Shown in pieces: positions 1 through 12,200 of a stretch of 64,000 nt of DNA; the stretch's first letter is position 1; every line of letters begins with the position of its first letter. The translations under genes were made by a program, and so were the position numbers. Source of the DNA: Branchiostoma floridae (Eukaryota > Chordata > Leptocardii > Amphioxiformes > Branchiostomatidae); the NCBI RefSeq assembly GCF_000003815.2, contig NC_049985.1, positions 4,024,267-4,088,266 on the forward strand. Reading direction: 5' to 3'. The notes under the pieces were generated by a model, which saw nothing but the letters and a program-made list of their open reading frames with translations, searched no databases and had not been told where the DNA came from.

Positions 1-745
1 GGCCACGTTGATTTGATTATATGGATGACATCCGCGCTCGCACCAATTTTCGGCCATTTCCAAAAAAAAAAAAAAAGTTTTCGACCACACAATAGATTGT
101 GCAAAGAAGCTGTAAAATGAGCACAAATATTCCATAGATTGAAAAAAAAAGTATCAGAAAACAGATAACTAATGCCATAGAATGCCAACATGAATCTAAA
201 GTCAAAGAGATGTGAAAGGACAGAAAGAAATAAAATCTATTGTTGGTTGGGGGAGGTACCAGTACAGAAAATTCAGGTCCAGAGGATCATTTCCAGGTCC
301 GGACATGAACCTGCCCCTGATTGTCTGTGGAAACTTGAGAACTGGCAATACTCAAAACAATGGTAATTGGTCAATTTTGCTACAAAGGAATCTGTTTGGT
401 GGATTATTGGACTCCCACTGCATTTTAAAATCCCATATCCATGAAATAAAGGCTAACTGTCTCTGTACCTTTGACTGTAGAAACTCAGTGCAATTGACTA
501 CATTGCATTGCTAACTCTACTTGACTTCACTCTTGTTGTCTTCTTGGCCCCCCGGTTGGACCCCAAATGGCTGCCGACATATTGTGTCCATCTTGTAATT
601 GGCGAAACCTGTTCCTCTGTTGTTGTTTTTTTCAGGTCTGTTTTTTTCGGATTGGTCCAAGAAGAAAAAAATGTTTTGCACCCGTATGATGTACTGGTCC
701 CTACACCTAACTGTTGGTATACCATACTATGTGTGTTCAGTCCTT
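1..745. mobile_element. Inverted-repeat (PIF/Harbinger-like) non-autonomous element, copy 1, truncated
   Basis: The first 33 bases match the left terminal repeat of the intact copies at 15814 and 47223 (GGCCAYGTTGATTTGATTAT, then ATGGATGACATCC). Alignment by eye with copy 2 continues to about 745, where it breaks off, so the right inverted repeat is missing. No transposase is encoded. It lies upstream of the first visible ASAH1 exon, presumably in intron 1 of that gene. Confidence 0.75.
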
Positions 746-993
746 GATAATGAATCTGTGACTTCTAGACTTTTTATGGAAATTATGGAAAACTAGCTGC
801 ATTGTTCACCTATATTTGTATACAACATTGTATTTCATTACAAGTCAGGTCAATATTTTTTCTTATATTTCATTGATGAAACTCAAGAGCGATTATCAAC
901 GGTTTGAAAGATACACATGCATCAGGCTATTTCAATGAAGGATCAGAACACTTATCAAAGTTATAACGTTACATTGAATGTTTTTGTTTTCAG
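746..993 (+). other. Probable intron 1 remainder of acid ceramidase
   Basis: AT-rich sequence between the truncated element and the 994 splice acceptor (pyrimidine tract followed by CAG). No signal-peptide exon is visible here; it is expected further upstream, outside the window. Confidence 0.5.
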
Positions 994-3900
994 TTTACAG
1001 AAAAATGTGAACATGGGATGTACCCACCAAAGGCTGAGTGAGTAATTACCTCCATTCATTTATATGTGACTACAATCTCTTTCTCTGATCATATAACCTT
1101 GTGCTATAACGTTATGATATCTATTTGTATCTGCTTCAATTTTTGTGCATGCCAGTGAAAAAAAAAATTGTTTCGTTTATTATCCCTCCGTATAGGCACT
1201 TTTTGCAAAGGAAAACAGCCGGAGGCATTAACGTGACATGTAACGTTACTCATGAATGTTACTGTATAATACCTGAGTGTGTTTTATAAAATCCTATTTT
1301 TTTCTTCAGGTCCAAGGTTGCCAGTTATGTGATAAACCTGGACCTCCCCCCTGCTGAGAGATGGACCAGTCTGGCCAAGGAGAAGGCACCACAGGTTGGG
1401 AGGCATTAATCTCAAAGCAGATGTCAAAAGCACAATCCTCATGCTTTGCTTAAACTGGCTATCACATGACAGACTGCTTCCCAAGATCTGATTGGAGACT
1501 AAAGACTGATACATTTTGTATATGCTAATCTTACACATGTTCAAGAAAGAGAACAAATGACTTCTTTACACATTGTCCAGTTGACATAACATGTTAAAGC
1601 AAAATGTAACTCTTGTATTATATTATCTCCCCTATTGTTAAACATAACCTTTGTGTATAGAGGGCATAGTCCAGGACTAATTGATCCTGACTGAGACAGC
1701 TTTTTTTTCTGTGCTGGTATAATACAACGTGTTGCTAATTTGGTTCCAGATAAGGGATATGATAGCAGAGATCAAGGCGTTTGCCGGAGCATTTGGTAAT
1801 GGAAGTATCATTGCCTTGGTGGACAAGTACCTGGTAAGTTAGTCTTCTTACCTCTGTGGAAGTTAGAGGTATTGTATTTGATACACTTTGATTAGCATAT
1901 CATGAAGCTTTGGATGGATTGTAACAATACATTTGAATATACTTGAAATAAAAGTACATGTAATGAAACTTGACTTTCATCGAATCTCCTTGAATACTTT
2001 ATTCAATAATATCATTGCAGAGCTTATTAGTTCTATCTTTCTGCACCAAAAAATGATAATTAACCAAATCTAAACCACCGCAACTTGTATAAGACAGATG
2101 TGTAAATTATAATTATCACAAATGCAATATTTTTCATCTGTTCTCTCGTGATCCAGGCCCCCCTAGCCGACACTCTTCCTTACCCGTTCGCTGATGAGCT
2201 CAAAGGCATTGCCAAGGCCACAGACATCCCTCTAGGTGAGCTAAGTACTATCTGATAACAAATGCCAAACATCCAAAACAAATTAATCAAACCTGAATTT
2301 TATAAGCTATGTATTTGTCCTCGTTTGAACTTTGCTGCACATTATCTGAATTACGTTAGTGGTATTTGGGCTTGCATGCATCTAACAGAAGTTGGTACCA
2401 AAAGAATTAATATTACTGTCTGTTACTTTCAGGCGAGGTTGTCCTCTTCAACGTTTTCTATGAGTTTTTCACCGTCTGCACATCCATAGTCGCTGAGGAT
2501 CCTTCAGGTAGTGTGATTTAGAAATTCATACATTTTTGCAAGGACTTGGTTTGGGGTTACGAGGGGAAAGGAGGTTTTGGTGGTGTTCTAAATTTATGGT
2601 TTAAGAAATGCAGTAGTACATTGGAAAGGCAGTGTTATTGCAAAAATTGAAAATTGAAATTAAAACAACCAGGATCATTTGAATATTTGTAATAGACAGA
2701 ATGACAAAACCAATAAATTGATGAACGTATAAATGAATAAATGAATGATATTAATATACAGAAGAACACAAGATACATATGTGTATGTGATGAATTTGCA
2801 ATCGTCATGATCTAAGGTGGAAATCACTTGTTGTGAATTTGATCACCATGGTAACCAAGTCATTTCCCATGTGTGTCCTCAGGAAAGTTGTTCCATGCCA
2901 GAAACCTGGATTTTGGGCTGTTTCTTGGGTAAGTTAGTTTTTACTAAGAGTTATGCATATCAAGCTGCTTTTAATTAATATGAATATTATTGAGAAACAC
3001 TTAATTGAATAAGGTGATTCCCCAACTTTCTCCAGAACATGGTTGGAAGTCAGAAATGTAGTCATGAGCAGGGTCATCTGTGGTTGGGAGTTGTTTCCTA
3101 AGTCTTTGAAAGTCATCTGCAACAGCCCATAGATAGATATTAAAAAGTCAAATTCCAGACTTCTCCCAACCCAGTGACAATCTTGACTGGGGAGTGGTTG
3201 GTTAGACTGGTTCTGAATTTGTAACAGGAACTTTTCAAAAGGAAACTGTTTTATAAAAAAAATTGACTGAAAATTTATATCAAAACATTTGCACAGGTGG
3301 GACATCAAGAATAACACCTGGGCACTGTCGGAGAAACTTCGACCAATCGTAGTGAACCTGGACTGGCAGCGGGGCGGGAAGACAGTTTTCAAGTCCGTCA
3401 ACTTTGCTGGCTATGTGGGACTACTGACGGCTGTCAAACCTGTAAGTTATGAAGACTACATTAGGGCTAAAGTACTCTAAATTCACTTACGTTCACAGAA
3501 CTTGAATTTACTGTTTTGGAATAATGAAGAGTTATCTTTTGATTTTACACTTTTTATGTTATATGATATCACACATTGTGCCATTTATGATTGTCAAGCA
3601 ATAATTCAACTAATAATCTTTTTAATCATAATAATTGTGTTCCTCACACAGCAAACCTTCACCTACAGTATGAACGAGAGGTTCTCTGCAGATGGAGGTT
3701 ACATTGGTGAGTGACAGGTTTAGTTCTTTTGGTCAAGTTTCTTTGAATTCATTTTTTCTGATTCAACCATTTCACAATAAATTTTCAACATCTCAAGCTC
3801 TCATCCAGAATGTTTCCAACATGGTTTTCAGGTGGACATTTCAGTTGTTTGTGCCAGATATTGTGTTTATTGCAATTGGACATCATCCTTTCTATTACGT

Positions 3901-5551
3901 ACACCTGCCATATTTAAGTTGATTAAGTCAACTCTATTGGTTAGTTGATCGATTGATTGACTGGTAGATCAATTGTCGGTTCATTGACTGACTGATTGAT
4001 GAATGGATGAATTCATTGATTAATTAATTGATTGATTGACACCTCAGGTCTGATTGAGTGGATCCTGGGCCAGCGTGACGGCTCGTGGATGGGGTTCCTG
4101 ACACGAGAGGTGCTGGAAAACGCTACCAGCTTCACAGAGGCGGAGACAATGCTGGCCAACAGGACCATGCTGGCACCTGCCTACTTCATCCTGGGGGGGA
4201 CCAAGTCTGGAGAGGTATGGGATGGTTAGGATATGGAAAGATACCCATGTTTAAGTGTGTTTCATGGTAAGGATATGAAAAGATACTGCAAGAACCCCCT
4301 CCCGCACCTGCAAAAAATATGTATTCCGTAATCTGAATTAGTCCGGAATCCCATGAATCTGAAATTTTGTATACATTACAGATACCACTCGCATCTGCTG
4401 GTATATGGTCATAAACCCCTTAAGGATACGGCATCATTTGACTGTGTCCAAACCCATTTTGTCCAGTGGTACAAAAGCTATAAACATGATCATGTCACCA
4501 TTTGTCATGTCAACATACAGCATGTAGTTGTCCTTACCACATATCTCCTGTCTCCCCCCTCTACAGGGAGCCATCATTACCAGGTCTAGGGAACGTGCAC
4601 TGGACATCAAGAGGTCTGTTCAACGCACAGGAACGCTTTCTTTGTGTGTTTGTTACTAAAATGCATGTCAAGTTGATTGTTATTAATGTATAAGTTTGTT
4701 GTCTGTCAGATCAAATATTTTGAATTATGTAGAAAATAAGCAGATTTCTTTCATGCCATCTCACAAAATTCTCCTATGTAATATTTGAGTGAAGAGAACT
4801 TGTCTGAAGTTAAGTTTCCTATGTAAAACATTCGTTCTCTTCAGCATCTGTCCTTTCTAGAAGATATATGAGACCAATTAGTACAGAAGTTACATGTTCA
4901 TAGCTAGCCAATGCATCACTATCTCCCCTCCCCTCCAGACTTGACCCAGCCAATGGCAGGTGGTTCCTTCTCCAGACCAACTACGACAACTGGGAGAACC
5001 CGCCGTTCATCGACGATAGGCGCACGCCCGGGGACAACTGTATGGCCAACATGACAACAGCTGTACGTCAAAACACTTCAAATGATACATTATACTGTAG
5101 TTTTTGCATTGTCTGTGCATGCATGACCCTTGTCTTTTCCTATCTTATTGTGTTACAAATGTTTGATGACTTTATTTGCTACCCTACAGAATACTGATCT
5201 CCCTCACATCTTTGATGTGCTGTCCAGTAAGCCTGTTCTCAACAAGGTAACTACAGCTATGAAGAGATATGCATTGGTGGCNNNNNNNNNNNNNNNNNNN
5301 NNNNNNNNNNNNNNNNNNNNNNNNNNNNNNNNNNNNNNNNNNNNNNNNNNNNNNNNNNNNNNNNNNNNNNNNNNNNNNNNNAAGAGAGAAATCCATAAAA
5401 CTTTTCCGTCCTTCCCTTCATGAACTGTTTCTCACTTGTTTGTTTTGCCCCCCTCCCCCAGCTGACGACCTACACAGCCCTGATGCAGGTGGATGAAGGT
5501 CACATTGAGTCGTACATCCAGGAGTGCCCTGACCCCTGTATCCCCTGGTGA
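994..5551 (+). CDS. ASAH1: Acid ceramidase (N-acylsphingosine amidohydrolase), 5' partial
   Basis: Lysosomal cysteine amidase that hydrolyses ceramide to sphingosine and fatty acid. Exons read by phase: 994-1037, 1310-1394, 1750-1833, 2157-2235, 2433-2507, 2883-2928, 3297-3441, 3652-3706, 4048-4214, 4567-4613, 4939-5062, 5190-5246 and 5462-5551; all junctions are GT-AG and in phase. Family hallmarks visible: [13 protein letters not shown], the autoprocessing nucleophile in VCTSIVAED (Cys codon 2477-2479), [48 protein letters not shown] and the C-terminus CPDPCIPW, close to human CPDPCIGW. The signal-peptide exon is not in the window. A 100-N gap (5282-5381) lies in the last intron; the phases on both sides agree, so no exon is required there. 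Downstream, a tandem repeat begins at the stop codon. Confidence 0.95.
5282..5381. other. Assembly gap (100 N)
   Basis: One hundred N, a conventional fixed-length gap in an ASAH1 intron. Real length unknown. Confidence 0.99.
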
Positions 5552-5830
5552 TGACCCCTGTATCCCCTGGTGATGACCCTCAACCACCGTATCCCTTGGT
5601 GATGATCCCTGGTGATGACCCATGACCACTTAATTTTGTTGAAATGACCCCTGATCACTTCATCTCTGATGATGACCCTTGTGTCACTAAGTGACAGATG
5701 ACCCCCACCCCTGTATTTCTTGGTGATGACCACTGACCCCTGCATTCCTTTGTGATGAACCCTGACTCCTGTGTCCCTTGACTGTTGACCCCTTTATTCC
5801 CTGGTGATTACCCTTGACCTGTTATCTGCA
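5530..5830 (+). repeat. ~21-base minisatellite overlapping the ASAH1 stop codon
   Basis: The last codons of ASAH1 (GACCCCTGTATCCCCTGG + TGA) are repeated almost perfectly immediately after the stop and then degenerate through about 5830 (GATGACCC...TATYCCYTGGTGATGACC). The coding end is the first unit. Confidence 0.8.
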
Positions 5831-6358
5831 GGGATGACCCATAGATAATCTCAGGTCTCCTACTGGTGAGGTCTCCTACAGATGTCATTTCATGTAGCGT
5901 GTCTACATGTGGCATGACTGTGTCACCACCATGTTGGTGTCCCTCTGCATATTGAAAAGCATCTGTAAATCTCAAGTAATTTTGGCTGGTTAAAATCTTC
6001 CATCAGAGTAATGTCATGGGATGTTTTTAAATGGTCATAATATTTTCAGCAAAACTAGTTTGGAATTCTCTTATGTTAGTAAACAAAAGAAATGTTTAGA
6101 ATATTTAGAATGTTACATTGAAGTGAAATGTATAACATGCCATTGAGTATTTTTTAATGATGGAATATCTTGCATGAACAAATGTTTTTAAATGCTTTCA
6201 TCAATATGCTGTTCTTATGATGTACAATTTGTGATGATATACGTCAGGGTATCCAAGGTGATAAAAATATGAAAATGATATAATCTTAAGGTCAAGTTAT
6301 GAAAATATTTCATCTTTAATACTCTCATACGTGATGATATGATAAGAATGAAAATAAA
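5831..6358 (+). other. ASAH1 3' untranslated region with polyA signal
   Basis: AT-rich, no coding signal on either strand. A canonical AATAAA at 6353-6358 is the best candidate polyadenylation signal, about 800 bases after the stop. Confidence 0.5.
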
Positions 6359-7904
6359 GCTCTTAACTAATTCAAAAGAGTGACATTAGACTGGCATTCT
6401 GAGGAGATTCATAATTATATATAAGCAAGGAACAGTCTTCAGGGAAGGTAATATACCACACAACAAGTGCATGATGGGTCGAATTAAAAGCCCCTCGTTA
6501 TTTTGTGTACTTCATACTCATCGTTACTAAAGCTTGTTTATCTAAATGAATCTATTTTTTTCTGAAGCCGTAACCTTACAATTACAGGGAAAGGAATTTT
6601 TAAAGAAAAATTAGAAAAATGCCTCTGGCTCTGAATCTTTTTATTCGTCTTGAAATTTGCTCTCTTAGGTATTCTCAATGTGAGAAAAAAACTTTGACCA
6701 GTCGTGGCGGGGCAAAGTCCTTTCCATGGCAAACTCCATTTCCCGGCATAAGAGAACCTAACCAATCTTGAAAAGCGCGAACCAAAATGATAAAAACAGC
6801 GCCGTTCCAAGACTGCAACGGAGGCTAGCCGAAAATATCGTCGGGCATGCTATGCTCCTGCTGTGCACCGCCGGCTTCAACAGATAGGTGTCCCTCTGTT
6901 CACATTACAACCGATCATAAAGACATACGTTTACGGTTAATTAAGAAATGTATTGAACCGTGGAGACAGAGACGACAACCTTTTTTACGACTCCATCAAG
7001 CATAACGACGTCATCATAACGGTATAGCCGATTCCTACTTCCCCGATTCCATTGCGAAACATTAACGTTAAATACTTAGACCAACGGTTCGCCTTAAAGC
7101 GCTACGCTTAGTCCACAGTAAGTCTAATTAACACACTAGGTTTAAAACATGTTTATACCAGCACCGTGGAACATACCGACATCTGACCTCAGCGTCCTTA
7201 CACAATTCTCCAATTACCCTATACAATAATAAGCCGAAGCGATTAATTTTAACTCCTATTGTTTACCATAACAAACCACGGCGTTAGTTTCCTAAAGACG
7301 CAATTGTGTTTCGTGAGTCGTTGACGAAACAGACGGGATTATCTTACTGTTTCCCTCCTTTAGTTACTGTTTGTAGCCGGCTTACGTGTGGTGGTGACTC
7401 CACTAGGGATAGAAACCAATGGATACACCATAACACTGTTACCCTTACTCCAACATGGCTGGCTACACTCTTCCGTCTTAGCTTCAATTGTGCCTATAAT
7501 GATGTCTTCAAGAACAAGGAAACGTCTTAAGAAGTTGCCTGTCTTAAGGATGATGTCAGGACGATCTTTAAGTCTGCTACTATAGGTAAGTGACCGAACT
7601 GACCCCGTACGTAAACACATTATATGGAGTTAGTCACTATAGGTAAACAACTGAAGATTACGATCATGAAAAGTTACAGTTGTATACAAATATCACCGTG
7701 CCTTTATCCATTCTTTAGCATCACTTTAAACTTTGTAATACTTTATTGATACCTATACCTGAACGCTAATTAGATACGTTTGTACCATTTGTACAAGGGT
7801 GTAAGTAAAGGTAAAAATATAGAGGTAAAAAATCTTCGTTTATCCAATTTGGAAAGTAAATGTAGTTCCGTAGCCCATCCTTTTCCTTCCAGTAACTTTC
7901 GCCT

Positions 7905-8035
7905 CTGAAGTCAGGTACCCATTTTTTTTTACACCTGGGGCACTTAGAGTCGTGTAAAGTGCCTTTCCGAAGGACACAGCGTCTAATGGTATGTCGATAA
8001 TCGAACCCGTGGTCTCGACGAAACATCGAATTTAT
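7905..8035 (-). mobile_element. tRNA-derived SINE-like fragment
   Basis: Read on the minus strand it has a pol III B-box-like GGGTTCGATTAT near 8010, then a stretch ending in ACACCTGGGGC-type and GGGTACC motifs that resembles a widespread deuterostome tRNA-SINE body. A weaker relative lies around 30500-30570. The family is named from general memory, not a search. Confidence 0.45.
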
Positions 8036-8188
8036 GGTCAATATAAAGAGTATAACGTTATACATTCTTTAATGTAGCATAGATTCTACCTAAGGAATAA
8101 GGATCGCAGTATCTCACGATGTAGTATTTTTTTTTTGACAGGTTAAGTGTATGAAACGTGTATAAACAAGTTCGATCATGTTCTACTT

Positions 8189-8812
8189 CGAACACCTCCG
8201 TCAAAAACAGCGCTTGTCAGACAGAACTGGCCGCCGCCGCTATTTAGCTGATAATGACGGCGGACTTTGGTTTAGCTTTTTTGGCCCTTAAATCCTCTCA
8301 AAACGGACCGACTTGAACATGCTATGCCTTCTTCGTTGAAGGCAACATTCACTGGCCATGGGTACAGTCGTTTGAAGGGGCGGATATCATGAGTTGAGGT
8401 GAGGGCATTATAATTCAGTCAAAGCGGAAGCGGTAGGCGCTCCATAGCATTACCTTGTTAGTTTCTGACATGCTGTATGCACGTGAAAATCAGTAACGTT
8501 ACATATATCTGTGACAGGGTTTCTACTGCGTTTGTTGCATGCATAACAGCTGCATGCATGCTCACGGCAGCAGCTTGGACACTCGTGGAGAGGGAGCCTG
8601 TACTACATGCCAACTAATAGGAAGTCTGCCAGTGCAGAGTCCCGTGTCTTATATTATACATACCCTGCTCTACACGTGCATCCTAACCACCAACAATGTA
8701 ATGCTATGCTGCGGCTCCCCCTCCAAAAAGCGAGTCTTCAACAAAGAATAGCATAGCATTTTTCATTGGCCATTTCTGTCTCACTAGGGCTGTTTTTGAC
8801 GGAGGTGTTTGA
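8189..8812. mobile_element. ~620-base terminal-inverted-repeat element
   Basis: The left end AACACCTCCGTCAAAAACAG (from 8191) is the exact inverse of the right end at about 8789-8810 (GCTGTTTTTGACGGAGGTGTT). No transposase ORF. Parts of the interior recur in inverted orientation at about 36450-36870 in a receptor kinase intron. Target duplication not clear. Confidence 0.7.
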
Positions 8813-9096
8813 AATAGAATAGGGGGTCTACCTGGTTCTATTTGTTCGATATAGCGTTAGATCAGGATCGGTCCAACTAATGATGATAATGGTGATAAAA
8901 GAATGTCATATCAATGACACCTGTTATGTGCTGTATTTCATTAATTTTCCGCATTGTACGGCACACCTAAATAAAAACAACCCCCCCCCCCCTTAACCGA
9001 TTGTTTTCCTTCTCTTACTCAGGTCTCTGAGAAAACAACAACAAGGTTACTAGAGGTCATTAGAAATTCAAGGTCAAGTTCGCTCTCCTGCCCAAC

Positions 9097-9221
9097 ATGG
9101 CGGTGGCCCTCCCCATCCACCCCACACAGTTTCCCGGCCTCAGGCGGAGTTCGATAGAACTGCAGCGGGGGCTGCAGCGGACGTCACTGGGCGAGTTCAC
9201 TCACCAGTCCCGGTCACGCAG
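9097..9221 (+). CDS. CNBD2-like A, candidate first exon 1a
   Basis: ATG in context AACATGG opens MAVALPIHPTQFPGLRRSSI and ends phase 2 at a CAG/GTGGGG donor, joining in frame to 10113. Contains LRRSSIEL, a PKA-type RRxS site. Confidence 0.65.
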
Positions 9222-12200
9222 GTGGGGATGACATGTTTTGTACTTTTTACGGGTTTCTGTTCATTCATGAGAAGCTCAAGCTACAGACCACTTTTCATTG
9301 AGGTCATGAGGGAAGGGGTAAGAGCCAGAAAATACACAACAGACTGAACAGATATGATTTACATCATGTACTTAGCCTTAATAAGAATAAAATTTTTACC
9401 CAAATAAGGTGCAAAATATATAAGAGAATTTAGAGCAGATACATGACATGAGTCTAGGCCGTTCCGTTCGTCTTGCTCGTTTCTGTTACTTTAATAGTCT
9501 TTTAAAGGAAGTCGGAGTTGGGACTGGGCGAATGTCCAGTGGTACACTTTTCCTACTCTCCAAGCAGGGGTTAGGCTCTGTCTGTTTTTTATTTTTTTAC
9601 CTTTTTAGGCGGTTTTATTGGGTAAAACGCATAAAAAGACGATAAAACCCCTGAAAAACGCAAAAACAAAAAAACAGTCGATGCCTAACCTCTGCATGGA
9701 GAGTACACTTTCTTCAGATAAACTGCTCTCATAAGTAAACAAAGACTCAAACAAACCAAACTGTGTCGTCTGTCAGGAGCCCGAGTTCGGGCTGTGTGAA
9801 ATAGACTGTTTTCATGAATTAACAAAGATTTAAATAAACAACACTTTTCTGTCAGGAGCCCACAGCCGCTGTCCCTGGCGCACATCTCGTTTTGGTCGTT
9901 TCTGTAACTTTAAGAGTCCTAAAAGGAAGCCAGATTTGGGGCTTTGTGAGATAGACGGTTCTCATGAAACAAAGGTTCAAACAAACTAACTGTGCTGTCC
10001 ATCAGGAGCACACAGCCGCTGTCTCTAAAAGGAGTTGGGGCTGTGTGAGATAGACTAGTAGTTTTCTTATGAATAAAAGTTTTCAAACAAACCAAACTTT
10101 GCTGTCCATCAGGAGCCCACAGCCGCTGTCCCTAGCGCACATCTCTGAGATCGCGGAGGGTGAGGAGGAGGCGGAGGAGGCGGCGCTCCGGCCCAGACTC
10201 CGCAGGTCCTTCTCCAAACGCGGCCGGAGGAGCATCTCCGATCTGGTGGAGACCAGCGTGACCCAGCTGCGGGTCAACATCAGGAAGGGTCAGGACGGAA
10301 GTGAACAGGTAATGCGTTATAGTCGGTTAGTTAATTAGTTGGTTAGTGAATGAGCTGGTTGGTTAATTCTTCAGTTCTTTGTCTTTTCATTCATTTAGTT
10401 AGTTGGCCGGTGAGTTGATTAGCTAGTTATTTAGTCTGTAAATTGGTTGGTTATCTGGTTGGTTGTCTAGTCATTCAGTCTGATGGTCTGTTGGTTGGTT
10501 ATTCATTGACAGTAAGTCAATTACTTGTTAATCAGTTAATCGATTATTCATTAGTTAGTCTATCTATCTGATGGTTAGTTCACTAGACTAAGTTATTTTG
10601 TCCGTAATTTCATCCATTAGTTCGTCATAAGTCCGTTCGTTTGTTCGTTAGCTAGTATTATGATGCCCTTCCAAATGAGCATCTATATACTCTCCAAGCA
10701 GAGGTTGANNNNNNNNNNNNNNNNNNNNNNNNNNNNNNNNNNNNNNNNNNNNNNNNNNNNNNNNNNNNNNNNNNNNNNNNNNNNNNNNNNNNNNNNNNNN
10801 NNNNNNNNCAGCTATCATAAACCATTCATTACTTCATATTTCCTTCATTCATTCCTTCACATATTCAGGGTCCGTTGACTGGTGAATCCGAGCTGACGTC
10901 ACCCACCTGGCCTGATGACGTCATTCCCAGACGACGCTCGTCCGTGAACGAGGTGGGACTGTTCCGCCACATCTCCCCCGCCCCCGGGCAGCCGGGTGGG
11001 GGGAGGAGACGCCTGTCCATCTCTCCCATGGAGGGGAGAACTATATACAGGTGGGTCGATGAATGAATGAATGAATGAATGAATGAATGAATGAATGAAT
11101 GAATGAATGAATGAATGAATGAATGAATGAATGAATGAATGAATGAATGAATGAATGAATGAATGAATGAATGAAGACCTTTATTACACATTTTTGCCCC
11201 ACTGGACTAAGTACAGGTCACATGGTAACAATCATATATATGCACATGTATATAAGCAGATATGCGTCTAATCTATTCTAGGACATTCGACTTCCTCTCG
11301 CTTCTTGGTAATTGCATGAATGTAGCTATTTGTATGGTTGATTAGAGTTGGTTGGTCAAAAGCTGTCAGGAATATAAATTTTTCTTTACTGTTCAAGTAT
11401 CTGAAGTGGGGATATTTACTTAACACATAGTCAAATAGAATGCTCCTATCGCTATCATACAAGGTTAGATATCCAGGTAATACAACTCTCACGCGGCGGC
11501 CATGATAGATCAAAACCTAGGCCAATGTGGCAAGCAAAATACTGTCCATCATAATTATCAGTTCAACCAATGATAGCATGGACATTAGGAAATCGACCAA
11601 TAAGAGAATGACTGCATGTCCTTGAAAATATTTGCATTATTCCGTTATATTTTTATTTTGTATAGGACTATGGGATCAGTCTACGTTACTCTAAATTCCT
11701 ACATCTTTCTATCCAACTATGTGTAAGATATCTATGTTTATCTTGTCTTCATAATGCAGTGATACTCAATTAAACGTATAATAAGTTGAAGTAACGGACT
11801 GCAAATAAAGTAGAGGTTATTTTCATCTATTGAGAGATTTAGAGCTAAACCAATTGTTCAGTTTATGTAGAGTGCGTTTTTGCGGTAACTCGAGAGAAAC
11901 TTGTATTTCAAATCTTATCAACAACATCGGTAGCTAACTCTATGTCTTAAGAACGCCAATTATTTTTCAAGACAACATCCTTTTGTGCCATGACCTTCTT
12001 GAGAAACTATATTCCCCCGTCATCGCACTGTTGCTAAACACACGTACGTGCTTGCTGGAGAATTTACCGAGGACGTTTATGTCGTATAGATCGAAATTCC
12101 GATAAGACACAAACACCTGTTTCTTAAGCGGATTCACTCTCTGGTCGGAGAGGAGTAGCAGGCTGTCTTCTGAAATCGCAGTTCCTTTATAAAACTTTAC

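Larger units (their letters stand above)
6360..9096. other. Intergenic region between ASAH1 and CNBD2-like copy A
   Basis: No convincing coding exon on either strand. It contains a SINE-like fragment (about 7905-8035) and a terminal-inverted-repeat element (8189-8812); the remaining sequence is unrecognised. The final few hundred bases should include one promoter of the CNBD2-like gene. A run of C occurs at about 8981-8992. Confidence 0.5.

Noticed and set aside
10865-11191. Minus-strand ORF of repeated SFIH
   Set aside because: Translation of the GAAT tetranucleotide array.
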